This document shows, one piece after another, positions 22,701 to 35,026 of a stretch of 64,000 nt of DNA (positions are counted from its first letter, which is position 1; each line of letters begins with the position of its first letter). The translations under genes and the position numbers were made by a program. The notes under the pieces were generated by a model, which searched no databases, had not been told where the DNA came from, and worked only from the letters and a program-made list of their open reading frames with translations. The DNA lies in assembly GCF_000208865.1 (NCBI RefSeq), contig NC_018395.1, positions 4,450,839 to 4,514,838 on the forward strand. The letters are read 5' to 3'. This DNA is from Neospora caninum Liverpool. Lineage: Eukaryota > Apicomplexa > Conoidasida > Eucoccidiorida > Sarcocystidae.

Positions 22701-25700
22701 TTTTAAGCAAACCGTAAGTCGGAAGAAGCAAACGGGTTTTGTGGAGGCGAGGACGGAACGCTGGAAAGAATGATGGAGAAGGCCATGTCGACACGGATTG
22801 ATGCGTGAATAGGTACGTGTGTGGGCGTTGTTCTTGGTTTTGCTTTCCTCAGATTCTGTCTCTCTCACTGATTCTTTTCTTCCGTCTCTTCGCTGTTTCC
22901 CGTGCCTCGCACCGCCGGCGACGGCCCCTCCACATCCCCTCGCCGCCTCGTCTTCTTTCGCGTCTCCCCCTGCTTCTTTTTCCTCTTCTCTCGCGTACGG
23001 CGCCCTCGGTTCCGGGGCATCCGAGCCGTCGAATGGAGCTGTAGCGGTCGCCTGGTGGAGCGAGGACTCCGGCACCGGAGACGGCGGAGACAGTGGAGAC
23101 AGCGAGGAAGCGAAGGACAAGAGAAACAGGAAGCGAGGCGAGAGATGCGTGCAGCTGCTATATCTTCACGAGAGAGGGGCGAGCGACGAAACGACACCGG
23201 CGTCGCTCTGGAATGTCGACACGCGCACGGCGCTTCTCGCGGTGAGCCTCACAGCGCCAGAAGGCGAAAAGAAGAGCGCGAAAGAGAGAGGAAGCCGAGA
23301 GAGGAGAGACAGCGAGCGAAAAGCGGAGAGAGGAGCGAAACGGGGACGGAGACGCAGAGGCAGCGAGAGGGACGAGGACACTGACGAAAAAGAAGACAGC
23401 AGGAAAACAGGACAACGAGATAGGACAACGCGCGGCGGCCCCGAATGCAAAGGGAAATGTAACTGCGGCCGCAGTGTCTTGTGTGCATTCACATTTTTCT
23501 TTTTTGCATGCAGACGGAGATTGCGCCTCTGCCCATCATCGCGAACAAGATGACGGTGCAAGCGGGTCGACCAAATTCCCTCGTCGCCTTCATCGGTCGC
23601 TTCTCTCCCGTCGCGCACCCTGCGACCCGGTCGCCGTATCTCGAGGCTTCGTCACCAAACGAGACGAACGGAGGATTCGGTGTTTTTCTCTGTAGCCGCG
23701 CACAACCCCCAACCTTCAGAAGTCAGGGGGCTCCTGCTCTCCACCCTCGTCGTGCCTGGAAATCTTACTCTCCCTCCATCTCTGCTTCTTCTCCATTGCC
23801 TTCTTCGTCGCTGCCTTCTTCGTCTCTGCCTTCTTCGTCTCTGCCTTCTTCGTCGCTGCCTTCTTCGTCGCTGCCTTCTTCGTCGTCGCCTTCTTCTCCT
23901 TTGCCGTTTTCCACAACTAGCGCTCTGTCGGGTTCTGCCTCGCCTTGCGTTTCGCCTCTCGCTTGCGCTTCTCCGTCGCGTTCTGCCTGCGCGGAGGGTG
24001 GCCCTCGCCTCGTTGCTTCGCTTGCGCTTTCTCGCTTCGCGAGCGAGGCGCCTGCGGGTCTTTCATCGCCGACGCTCGCGGCATGGCCCTCTCCAGATCG
24101 ACGATTTCCGTGCCTGCATCGCGACGCCCTCCTGCCTCTCTGTCTCGCGTTCTGGTCGCTGCAAGACGCCGCCTCGTCTGGGACTGAGAAACCGCCGTTG
24201 TACTCCCTGGCGTACCCACCGTCTGTCGCGCCCGCGCCGGCTTCGTCAGTCCCTGCGGCGACTGGCAAGCGAAGCCGAAAAGAACGCCCCTTAGGGAAGA
24301 TGTACAAGATCTCTTCGTCTCCGTTCCTCACGCCTTTAACTCGATCGCAGCTTTTGTCTCTCCACCGCAGTATGCGCCTCCTCGCTAGCCCTCGTGAGGA
24401 ACCTGGTCTCAGGTGTTTCGCCGCTGACCGCATCAACCACCTCGTGCGAATCATCGTCTCTTCTTCGGTTTCTCCCTCTTCTTGGGTTTCTCCCTCTTCG
24501 TCTGCGTTGCCCTCCTGTGCTGCGCCTGCCTTCGCCGCGGTATTCCCTGTTCTTCTCGCTTTTCTTCTGGCTCCACAATTGCGGCGACGCGCGTGGCTGA
24601 GACGCGTTTTCCGGCGGATGGGCGGGGCTGCGACGGGGGAGTGGCGGCGACGGGAGAGACTCCTGTTTCTGCTTCAGGGGATTCGACACTTGTCGGACGC
24701 AGTCGCGGCGCGGTTGGCGGAGCTGTCCAATGAAACCCGCCGCTGCGAAGAAGAGCTCCAAAGTTTGCAGGAACAGCCGCCGCTCGGCCTGGCTGTGCTG
24801 CGCGAGAGCGCAGAGCGCCGCGACGGCGACGGCGGAGCCGAGGGAGGAAGTGGAGAAGATGTCGGTGAGGAACACAGGCGAGAAGGGACAGCGAGATGCG
24901 CGAATGGCACGGCGGCAGAAGACGCACGAAGTGGACGCGACGAGAGGCCGCAGGAGCCTGATGCCACGGACCCCGAAACGGACTCCCCAGCTTCTCCAAC
25001 CGCGTTTTTCTCAGCCGAAGAAGATGAAGGCGACCCTCCCTCTTCTTCACTTTCACCTGCACCAGCCGCCTCGTCGGCCCCGTCTGCGCCGCCTTCTCCC
25101 TCCTCGTTTCCTTTTCCTCCTTCCTCATCTTTGCCTTCTGCTTTGGGGTCTGTGCGGGAACCAGCGGCGGCGTCGCCCTCGGTCGCTGGGCGGTCGGGGG
25201 CCTTGGACGACCTGGCAACTTTGGCTGAACTCTCTCGCCGAACAGCTGCGCAGCGTGAGGCGCTTCGTCGCTCTTTGCGGGACTTCCGTCGGACGCGGGC
25301 CGTGATGCGGAGGGCGCTTGAGGAACTCCGACGCTGCCACAGACTCTACAGAGACAGATGTCAACTCGCGGACCTGCCGGCGGCCGCGGCACGCGAGGAA
25401 GAAGCAGAACCAGGCGAAGAAGAGGAAAGCGAGGACAGCGAGGCCGCGTGGACGACGGGCGAGCAGGGGACAGGCGGGGTGAGGTGCGTGTCCAGAGCAC
25501 GCGAGAGGAGAGGCTCGGGAAAGCGCATGCGTGGCCGAGAGCGTCTCCGGCTGGTCGTGGGCGGTCGGTGGAATGCAGCGGAGAGAGGCCAGTCGCAAGG
25601 GAAGGAGGACGTTGAAGACGAGGAGAAGTCAAGTGCATGCGGCCCAGACGCGACAGACTCCGATGCCGGCAGCCACGAAGACGCACCGTTGGGTCTTCCG

Positions 25701-26934
25701 CCGGAAGAAATGCGTCTCCGGTACGAGCGTCTCGCGTACGAACGCCGCCTTCATTCGCAGCTCCTCGCGTTTCTCGGTCGCGTCTCGGAACGCTCCGAAA
25801 GGCCCCGCGAACCGAGGGGATTTGTTCTGCTTCTTGGCGTCGACGAAGCGCCGTTCGAAAAACGAAGGGACTGTCCATCTTCAGCCCGACACGAGACCAA
25901 GCGCGTGCGGATGCGAACCCGATGCGCCAATCAGGAGGCGAACGAAACGCCGAGGTGTCGAAAGGAGAAAACAAAGACACAAGCGAGAGGCGACCAAGGG
26001 AACGACCAGAAGGGTGAAGGCGAAACGGGTCCAAGAGGAGACGAAAGAGGAGAAAGAGAAAAGGGACACGGCGAACGAGAAGGCGAGAGAGATGAAGGCG
26101 TGAGCGCGGAGGAACGCGCGAGTGCTCACCTTGGACAACCGGCAGGATCGGTTGCGGGAGCCGTCGCACCGAGGTAAAGAGAAGGGGAGCTTTGTTTCTC
26201 AACGCTTCTGATGACAGGGGCTTTTTTTTGCCTCTTTTCCGATCATCGTGCACGCGTCTTCGTCTCGCCGAACGCGGCCTTCAACGCTTATTCCCAGCTG
26301 ACTCGGCGAATAGGAGCTACGAGCCGCGAAGAGCATCCGCACCTTCTCGCTTTTCTGCCCAATGCTGCGCCCTCGTCACATTCTCTCTCCTTTTGGAGAG
26401 AGAATGTGACGAGGGTGTGCAGAGAACGGGTCGCGGAAGATCTGAGATTGTGCGCCGTTTGACCTCCTGAGACAGAGAGACAATGAACGCCTCTTCTTGT
26501 CAGAACACCGAACGGACAAGCGTCGCTATGCCTACACATGCCTGCGTCGACCTGTGAACGTTTGAGTGCACAAAAACGTAGACTCTCGCTCATCGCTGCC
26601 CCTACATGTCGATACATTTGTGACGACGTCTGCGTGTTCATGTGTATATATATCTATATTTGTAAAGGGCTGCGCAAGCACAGGCGAGAGGCTGTGTGGC
26701 GTTCTGGTCTCAGCTTGTCTGACGTTGTGGGGTCCGCGCCTTCTGCTCGCGCTCCTTCGCGGTTTTCTTCCCTTTTGACTCCGCTTCGTATGTTTTTGCA
26801 TTGCTTCAACTGCGGCGCTCCACGCCTCGCAAGTCTGGTCTGCATGTGCAACTCAGTGTTGTCGCACTCAAATGCGGCCATGCACACGGGTCCGCCATAT
26901 CCATTCTCATACCCAGTTTAGCTACTTTCTTGTA

Positions 26935-26970
<36 letters not shown>

Positions 26971-29900
26971 TGAAATATGCACAAATATGCATATATACGT
27001 ACGTATCAAAAGAACGTAGGATGCGCTTTGTTTTTTGTGTTGACTAAGCGTCGGGTTGCGTCTGTGTGCCTCTGCGTGAGGCTGTGCAGGAGAGTGGAAG
27101 AAGAGACGGACTGGGTCTCCTCGTTTTCGCGGCGAGCGTCGCGCCGTCTCGGCATGCACGCGCGGCGTGTGGAGGGCGAAGAAAGTCAGATGGAAGAGCG
27201 GCCCTCGCCTAGGCAGGGACAGCTGGAGACTTCGCGTTCTTTTTTCCCGCCGCTCCCGCCCACTCGCTCCTCCATTTCTTCCACTTTGGCAGGCTGCTCC
27301 CCTTCGCGGTCCTCTTCTCTCAGCCTGCCGTCTTCGTCTTCCTCTCCTTCGTCTTTGGATTCCTGTTGTTCTTCCGCCTTGGTCCCCCTCTGCTTGCAGC
27401 CTATGGCCTTTTCCGTTGAGGCAGTCACGCCGTTCGAGGTAAGGACGAACGGTTTCCATGACTCTCGTTTCTTTTACTTGCCAGCGCGTCGGCCTTGGCG
27501 GGGAGTCTCGCGCTTCGGAATCGCGTGTGCCTCAGTCGAGTTGTTCGAAAGCGTTCTCTCTACGCCTCTCCGGAACCGGAGACTCTCTCCGCAGAGAGGC
27601 GGAGAAAGAGTCGCGTCGAGAAAGGGAAAAAAGAAGGGAGGCAGCTACGGCGCTGCGTGCGCGAGACATGCAGAACCCGAGCAGCACACGGAGATGAACG
27701 TAAACGAAGCAGACGCAGGCTGCTTGGTGGCCAAGAGCGAAACGTCGAGGCTACAAAACCGAAACAGACAGCGAGACGCCTCCGACAGGGAAACAGAAAG
27801 CGCGAAAAGCTGGAAGACCGTCAGCGACTCGCCAGAGAAAAAGCCAAGCGAAGACGAATCCCGGCGCGATTTCACTCGGAGAGAGAGACGAGGACGGGAG
27901 ATGTGGACAAGAACAAGAGACGGAGAGAGAAACGTAGAGCTGCGCGTTCAAGGAGGCGTGAGGCACAAGTCAGGCGCGGGTTGTGCCTTCGGTGGGTCTT
28001 TCGAACGCCGGGAGTTCCGTCCCGGAGCAAAGGTTTCTAAGCGAGGTTTTTGGTGTCGCATTTCGATTGGCCATTTCCGCAGGGTGGGCGTTTTCTAGCT
28101 GTCGGAGGCGAGGCAACCATTGCCGTGCTGGAGCTCGAGTGGCCGAGGGAGAAGGCGAGGACACGGGGCGAAGGCGCGACGCAGAAAGAGATGCAGGAGA
28201 CAGAACTTGGAGAGACTGGTCGGGCCTCATTCGCTCCAGCGGAGGAGCGAGAAGCTCGGCTGTCCGCCCCGAGGCTGCGCACAGTCGCGACGTTCACCGT
28301 CGGAGACGCTTCGGACAGCGTAAGGAAACTCCAAAGAGCGAACAGAGGGGAACCAAACACGGAAACATGGGCACGAAGGCAGACGCGCTGGAGACGAGGG
28401 GGACGAAGGGTGAAAGAGACGGCAAGGGGGAATGATCTCAGCCAAAAGAGGTGAGAAGGGAAAGACGCGAGAGGACGCTGGGGAAAACGCGGACCAGGCA
28501 GGGTGACAAGACGAACGGAGCAACTCACGCAGCGACACTTGGAAGGAAAACGACAAAACATGTTCGCCTTGGTTTCGTGGTTTCGTCCTTTATGCCACAA
28601 ACACGACGATGTCGGTTTCGATCTCTGCAAAGAAAAACAACGGGAAAACGAATCCGAGAGTATACCCTTCGCCTGGCGGGCTGTGGGCATCCGTCTCGGT
28701 GAGTAGACCAGTGAACATCGACCCTTCGGTTTTCCTGCATTTCCACTATTTTCTTTCTGTCTTCGCCTTAGTATTGCCTTTCTCTCTTCTCCTTTGAATG
28801 TTTCGCCATGTCCTCTCGTTTTTTACTCTTTTTTTTAGCGCGTCACAGGCCTCTCACTCGCACCGGGGGGGACCGGGCTGCTCACGGCGACGCTCGCCAC
28901 GAAGAATGGCGGCGCGTCGGGACACATTTTGCTGCTGCGGTGGAGCGAAGACGCGCAGCAGCTTGTCTGCGTCGCCTCCGGCTCGGATGAAGAAGGGCGC
29001 GGCCTGGCGTCGGGTACGCGCATTCTCTGCATGCGATCCTTTGCAGCGCATGCGTTGTGTCAGAGACATCCTCATGCTTACGTGTCTAGCTCGCACTCAA
29101 GCCATATCTCTGTCTATATCGCGCTGCCTGTATCTACGTATATGTGTATCCAATATCTCTGAGTGTATCTACGTCTATCCATCTAGATCTATCTCAAGCT
29201 ATATATACATATGTATAGCTGTGTGTGTGTGTCACACTGTATTCATCTCTTTATCTACGTTCTGTGTTCCTATCCCAGCAGATGCCTTGCTGTGTAGGCA
29301 TGTATGTGTATTTCTTTGCATATATATGTTTTAGGATGTGTATATATTGGAATGTATCTAGATAGATGTGTGCCTTTATAGACATGTTTAGGCGTGTGGT
29401 TATTCGTGAATAGCAAGACATGCGGGAAGATAGGTAGAAGGTGGTAGGGAGGTGAATGGGATTTCCGGTGGGCGTCCATTCGAAACCAAAGGAAATTCGG
29501 ATATCAGGAAATGCTCTTTCCCCACCTTTTTGCAACGCTTGCAGGCACGGCAGTGGAGGTGAATGGCTTCCCTGACTTCCACCTCGCGCTGACTGCCGAC
29601 GGGAAGAATCTCTTCGCGACACAACTCAACTTGGAGCGCGCTTCTCTCGACGCAGTGAGACTCAGAAGGGAGAAAGAGCAGCAGAACGGCGAAACGACAC
29701 GGCCAGAGACCTTTCGATGGTTTCGCTTCCCCATCGCTTTTCCGGCTTCTCATTCAGTTTTCTTGCGCGTCCGCATTCACGCAGAGACTATTACCCCCTC
29801 AGCCTGCCCACGCCCCGGCGGCATCTCTGTTCGAGTATCTTTTTTGCTCCTGTCACTTCTCTTAGCCCATCTGGCTGTTTCCGCAGCGCGCTCGCGTCTA

Positions 29901-32900
29901 TCGCGTTTGTTTCTCTTTTCGCCGCTTTGCCGAAGCGTTTCATCCTCGCCTTTCCTCGCCCCTTCTCGCTGTCACCCGCGCCGTCTCTGCTCTCTCGTAT
30001 GCTGCCTTGGATTCTCAGCACTCAGAAGCCGCGCTGGCCTCCCCCTGTCTCGCGACACTGTCGTTGCCTGCCGCCTTCTTCGCGCCTGCTTCCTTCTCGC
30101 CCTCGGCGGTCCTGCCAGGTTTCTCTGCGCCTTCCTCGCCGCGTGCGGTTGTCTCCCCGCCTGATGCAAATGCTCTCTTTCCGTCCGCAGCCTCGCCCCT
30201 CTCCCCACTCTGCCAAGAGGAGGCACATCTCGGCCTGATGCCGCCGAAGCTCTCGCAGGGGCGCGCCGCCGTATCGGAGATGCAGGCAGAGGAACAAAAT
30301 GAACGAAAAGCTGGCAAAGGAGAAAGAGCAGAAAACGGAGATAAAGAACGACAAGCACCGGCGGCGTTTCGTGGAGACCCTCGCGGCGACGCAGCGGGGA
30401 GCCTGCTCACATTGTTTGAGAAACAGTAAGGCACTGAGGGAGACGAGTCACGGCAGCCACTCGTCTGCGGCGGTCTCAGCGAACGCGGTCGATCTTCCAC
30501 TTCTCTTATTCTTCAATCCTCCGTCAGTTTGCCCTCGGTTTCCTGTCGCGTTTCCCTTCAGGTCTGCTGGCTCGACACCTGTCCTTCTCCCGGGTCTCGA
30601 TGGGAGTGTGACGGCTGTTTTCTGCGCGCCGACGGCTGCCCCTTCGCCGGGTCGGCGCTCCTCTTCCTTGGCACTGCTCCCGCCTTTGTTCCCTTCTGCC
30701 TCGCGTTTGTCTTTCCTTCCTCCGAGAAAAAGGTCTGACGGGCGTGACGGCGCAGGCAGACGACCAGCCGCGACAAATGGAGAGAGCGCGCTCTTTTGCG
30801 AAAGACCCCGCGGGCCGAAGAAACACACAGAGCACGAAGGGACAAACACGGGAGGACGAGAGACGGGGGAAGACGCGAAGACGGTGCATGACCAGTTCGA
30901 CGTCTCCAGCGTCTTTCCCTCGCCTTCAGGGTCTTTTGTCCCTATGAACTTTCTCGCGAGGGCAAAGGAAATCTGCGCCGATCTCTCCCTCTTTCTCAGA
31001 CTTCTCCGGTCCGGTTTGCCATGCCCCTACTGCGACTCCTTTTCTTGTTCGGCGCCTTCCTCTGTCGCGTCTTCCTCGTGGCCTTCTGCGTCTTCCGCGT
31101 TCCGGGCCGACTTCCTGTTTGCTTCTTCGCTGTCCCAACAGCACCTGCTCTGGCTGCTATGGGAACGTTTTTCGTTTTTCCGCCTTCTCCCGGTGTACAG
31201 ACACCCGGAGGTCGTCGCGGGCCGACTCGAGCAGGTTTCGCGACGGCTGCAGCGGGAGGTTTCCGCGGAGATTCTTCGCGCCTCGCGCCTGCTCGGCGCC
31301 GCCGTGGAAGTCTCGCAGAATGGCGCGACAGGACAAAAGAAAGCAGCGAGCGCAAAGGAGCAAAGGAATGCGAGCGGCGCTGCGCCCGCGGGGACTCAAA
31401 CGAAGGGCGAAGGAGAGGAAGAAGGAAGAAGAGGCAAAGACGGAGACTGTCCGGATAGGAATGCACAGAACCGCGCAGAATCACCACCGCGGTGGCAGGC
31501 CCCCACAGGAAATCGCGAAGCGCAAACCACGCACGTCAGCATTCAACATGCGAAAGAGTCTGAGGTGTACAGACACCCAATGCTGGGCGACGAACTTGAC
31601 TCCCTGGCATTAGAATGGACGAAAGGCATCTCTAGATTCTTCCCTTCTGACTGGGCAGGCAACCCCTGGGAATCGGCGCCGTCGGCGTCACATATCCCGT
31701 CGCGGTTACCGCCTTCCGCTCTCGTACGCCCCGCCGCTCCGCCCTCTTCTTCTTCCGCGTCGTGTCCCTCTTCCTCTTCTTCTCTCGAGCTCTGGCTGTG
31801 TGTTGCTGAGTGGCTTCACGTGCGCGAGGCGTCGGCGGCGACGCTTCTGCTCAGACTCCGATCTCTGCAGGCCTTTCGGGATGGCGACAGCGAGAGGGAG
31901 GAGCGGGGCGAGGAACGGTGTTCTCCGGCCCACCCTGTGTCGGGGTTCTCGACCAGAGAGGCGCACGCATCGCCAGCGCTGGATCTGCTTCTTGACGCGC
32001 TCGACGACAGACTTCGCGCCTTCCTGGACTGCCTGGGAGAGGCGCGTGGCCGCATCAACAGACTGGTCAGTTGCATGCGCCAGCAGGACGAGTGGCGACG
32101 CCTCGTCCAGCGCATGCAACCGGGACCCGCTGCGCTCGATTTTCTCTCGACGTTGAAAGTTACAGACGCGTCGTCTTTGCGCGTTTCTGCGGCTGGCACT
32201 TCGCTTTCGCCTTCTGTACCGTCCGACTTGAATCCGCAGCACGCACATGCACAGGACAAGAGAGAACTGCGTTCGCCCTCGTCGTCTTCGTTCTCCCCTT
32301 TCAGTGCTCCGTCGGCCTTTGCGTCGTCCTCTTCCTTTCTTGCTTCTTCCGCGCTTGCTTCTTCCTCGCCCGTTTCTGCTGTTGCGTCTGCAGCCCCGTT
32401 GACGACTCTTCTGCTCGATCTTCGAGCGTCTGCGCTCCAGACCCTTTCGTCGCTTCGTTTAAAACTCGCGTCTCTCGAAACGGAGACGGCGATGCGCAGA
32501 GGCGGCACGCATCAGCGAGACAGCAGCCGCGCCGGCGACGAAGCTCCCGACGGAGGCAACGGTGCGCGAGAGTGCGAGCGAGAGATGGACACGGAACATC
32601 CTGACGACACGGCGACGTCCGACACTGGCGACTGCGAGACGGCGAAAGCCGAATCCGAGAGAGAGAACGAAGGCACGAAGCAAAGACAAGACGGCGGCAT
32701 GAGCAGCGGAGCAAACCAGCAGCCGCTTGAGGTCGACAAAATGTGGGAAAAGGGAGGAGAAGAGCCTGACGGGGCGCGAGAGAAGGTCGATCGCGTGCGT
32801 CGCCGCCTTCTCTCACTCCTCGAGGAAATTGAGAGCGATGAACGGGCGACCGTTGCGAACTGCAATTGTGTAGTGTCTGGTGAGCATGTCGGCCCTCGGA

Positions 32901-35026
32901 GTGGGAGAGAAGGAGAGGCTCACAGATGCAGAGAAGCGAGCGTCCAGGAAAGGCTGCGAAGACTCCAGGCGCAGCTGGCGACGGCGCGGATGTTGCTGGC
33001 AGACGTGGGAGAAGCCGAACGCGAGGCCAAGGCGGCGGATGCAAAGCTAAACGAGGGAAGAACTGAATCCGAGAAAGAAGGCGTGCGAGCCGGCGAGATC
33101 GAAGAACCGCGGAAACGAGGCGGCCGCGGAGAGAGAGGAGACACACTCGGGGAACACGAAGAGTGTCATGTGGTGAACAACCCGACCACAAGAGGCGAGA
33201 CGCAGGACGCGCGGCAGACGGTCTCGGGCACCGAACCGCTGGAACGGGAGAGGGGGAAGAGCCCCGCAAGGAAGGACACTGGAAGGAAGGACACTGGGAG
33301 GGCAGGCACCAAACAGGGAAGGGAGAACTTCTCGGATCTCGACGCGGGGCTCGAAGTCGAGTCGGTCTGGTCTCTGTCCAGCTTCTCCTCCGGCCAGGAG
33401 ACGGAGCGCGAGAACAAAGTGGCCAGAGAAGAGAGGAAGACTTACAACACGTCTTTGTCAGCGTCTCCTTCTTCCTTGTCGTGTTCTTCTTCCGTGTCTT
33501 CTTCGCCTTCTGCGTCTGCGTTGCTTCGCACCTCGCATTGGCCTCCGGCAGGGACTTCTGACGCGCGGGCCGAGAGAGAGGCGAGACGCTCGCCCTTGGA
33601 AGATGCTACGGAGCGCCAAGTGCAAGCGGTGGTAGCTTGCATGCGCGGTGTCTCTCGGCTCTTCGGTGAGGGCGACCGTCGTCGCGCTTTCGCTGCGTCT
33701 CCTGACTCATTGTGCGTCTCGAGTGGCCGTTTGGCGCGCCGAGACGCACGCGAGGACAGGTTGCCGTCTCTGTTGTTCCCGTCGTATCCCCGTTCTTCCT
33801 CTCCTTCGTCTTCTTCCGGTTCCTCTCTTGGTCGGGAGGCGACAGGGCGATGGCGGGACGACGGAGCCGCGCGTGCCCTTCTCTCAGCTCCGAGGCGACG
33901 GCGAGACGCGTGGCAACTGCTCCGTCCCCACGGCGAGCAAAACGGCGGCGTCTCCAAACTCGAGGGAGGGCAGGAAGACGGTTGCATGCGGGAGAAGGGC
34001 GATGCCTCGCTCCTTTGTTTGGAAGCTGCCAAGACCTGTCTTGCAGACGCCGTGCTCGCGCGAGGAGGCTCACCGGTCTTCTGGTTTTTCTGCTCGACTC
34101 TGGCGTTCTTGGCCAACTCGCCGGGTGGCCTCTCTTCCCTCAAGAGCGAAGTCTTCATTGCAGGCGCGGAGACTCCCCGAGGCGGCGACGCCAGGCGGCG
34201 CGGCTGCCCGATCTGCCGCGGCCGCACGCAGGAGTCGGAAGAAAGCGAAACTTCCGAAGGAGCCCGCGAGTTCGCTGCGTCGATGCGCGACGCCGAACGA
34301 GCGAGGAGGCGGCTGGAGAGAGTCGAGGGGATCTGGGGCGAGTGTGGCGAGAAGACGCAGCGGCGCGAGGAAAGGCAGCGAGAGAACGAAGAGCGTCGCG
34401 AAGAGGCCAGAGACGAGAAGGGGGAACGTCTCGGCTTCACGCAACGGCGAAGCGTGTCGTGGAGCTCGGAGTGCTTGTCGTCGCGTCGACGCAAGGAAAC
34501 GCGCCGAACGGTTTCTGGAGGACACGGCGTCGCCTCATTTGAATCAACCAGAAGTGGAGGGCGAGGAGACGACTGGTCCAGCGACGAGAGCTGGGCAGAA
34601 CAGGACGCGTGGAATCTGTTCTGGGGTTTGGACACCGGCGAGGAAGATGGCGCGGTCGAGAGAAGGTCAAGAGACAGGGAGAGAGAACGGAGGCGCGAGA
34701 GAGAACACAGGAGAGAAGAGAGTCTGGAGGTTTCCGCGTTTGCGAACAAGAGAGCAAAGGGACAACAGAGACGGTCGGGGGCGCATGCGGCCTGCTCCGC
34801 TCCGGCGCCGTCTGGAGTCCAGGCCGATGAAGAAGACAGCGACAAAGCAGAAGAAAGTGGAACAAAACTCTGTGTGGATTTGGACCTCGTCAGTGCTCTT
34901 GCATTCCTCAGTGACGAGGCAGAGAGCGAGCTCGCAGAGATTCTCCCGTTTCTGCCGTCGTGGCCGCAGTCTGTTGACGAGTGCCTGGCTGCAATCCGAG
35001 CTCTCGCACGCGTTTCGGCGTTTTGA
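12422..35026 (+). CDS. CPSF160-like giant triple beta-propeller protein (CPSF_A/MMS1_N family)
   Basis: Seventeen exons in consistent phase, about 5,351 residues: 12422-14523, 14968-15319, 16047-16301, 16585-18388, 18746-19594, 19928-20236, 20696-21446, 21936-22579, 22853-23241, 23514-26173, 27090-27438, 28083-28319, 28633-28698, 28839-29013, 29545-29654, 29887-30425, 30562-35026. Family landmarks come in DDB1/CPSF160/SF3B3 order: N-terminal MLFKQTVLGPERSREVVSGN (compare the CPSF160 start), GAGLLLLSSRYGLTALRI, TLHVASVFVGERSRGPG joined to VLQVTQDAVYVHQ, YLWAVAFDDGQLTLEIEW, SYLVAGTQDGHLFTW, GGRFLAVGGEATIAVLELEW, GLSLAPGGTGLLTATL, FHLALTADGKNLFATQLN, and VLLPGLDGSVTAVF before a helical tail ending VSAF. 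CPSF160 scaffolds pre-mRNA cleavage and polyadenylation in the nucleus. Human CPSF160 is about 1,440 residues; the excess is Ser-, Glu- and Arg-rich insert. DDB1 or SF3B3 remain possible; the N-terminus favours CPSF160. Splices inside the low-complexity parts are the least certain. Confidence 0.68.
14066..14187 (+). repeat. GAAGAGGGAGAA-type repeat coding a Glu/Gly tract
   Basis: Imperfect 6- and 12-bp units in exon 1 of the CPSF160-like gene code an EEGEEEGEEE-type acidic run. The run interrupts the first propeller shortly after LRLVGTIRHIDLVKVE. It is an insert and not part of the conserved fold. Confidence 0.8.
15664..15741. repeat. 12-bp minisatellite in an intron
   Basis: Six near-perfect copies of TCTGCCGACGAC lie in the second intron (15320-16046) of the CPSF160-like gene. 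The copies are almost identical, which suggests recent slippage. The array keeps long frames open on both strands, so it produces misleading ORFs. Confidence 0.9.
19718..19785. repeat. (TA)n microsatellite in an intron
   Basis: Almost pure TA dinucleotides with occasional G or A interruptions, in the 19595-19927 intron of the CPSF160-like gene. Translations of this stretch give meaningless Ile/Tyr alternation. Confidence 0.9.
20985..21135 (+). repeat. TCC/TCT/TTC-rich tract coding poly-serine
   Basis: Pyrimidine-only trinucleotide tract in exon 7 of the CPSF160-like gene. It codes more than 40 serines with few interruptions, just before YLWAVAFDDGQLTLEIEW. The antisense frame reads as poly-glutamate and is not a gene. 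Confidence 0.85.
23796..23900 (+). repeat. 15-bp minisatellite coding LPSSS
   Basis: Seven 15-bp units, consensus CTGCCTTCTTCGTCG, in exon 10 of the CPSF160-like gene. Six code LPSSS in frame and the last has diverged. It is a disordered insert. Confidence 0.9.
26370..26415. repeat. Perfect 21-bp inverted repeat with 4-nt loop
   Basis: Arms 26370-26390 and 26395-26415 are exact reverse complements around a TTTT loop. It lies in the 26174-27089 intron of the CPSF160-like gene. As RNA it would form a 21-bp stem with a tight loop; as DNA a small cruciform. Pairing does not continue beyond the arms, so it is not a typical long miRNA precursor. Confidence 0.9.
26938..26966. repeat. (TA)n microsatellite in an intron
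   Basis: About 14 TA dinucleotides in the same intron as the 21-bp hairpin, some 520 bases downstream of it. Confidence 0.85.

Noticed and set aside
24451..26253. 600-codon minus-strand frame opposite exon 10 of the CPSF160-like gene
   Set aside because: A mirror of Ser/Glu-rich coding sequence: Arg/Pro-rich, no domain, no splice continuity. The plus-strand exon joins its neighbours in phase.
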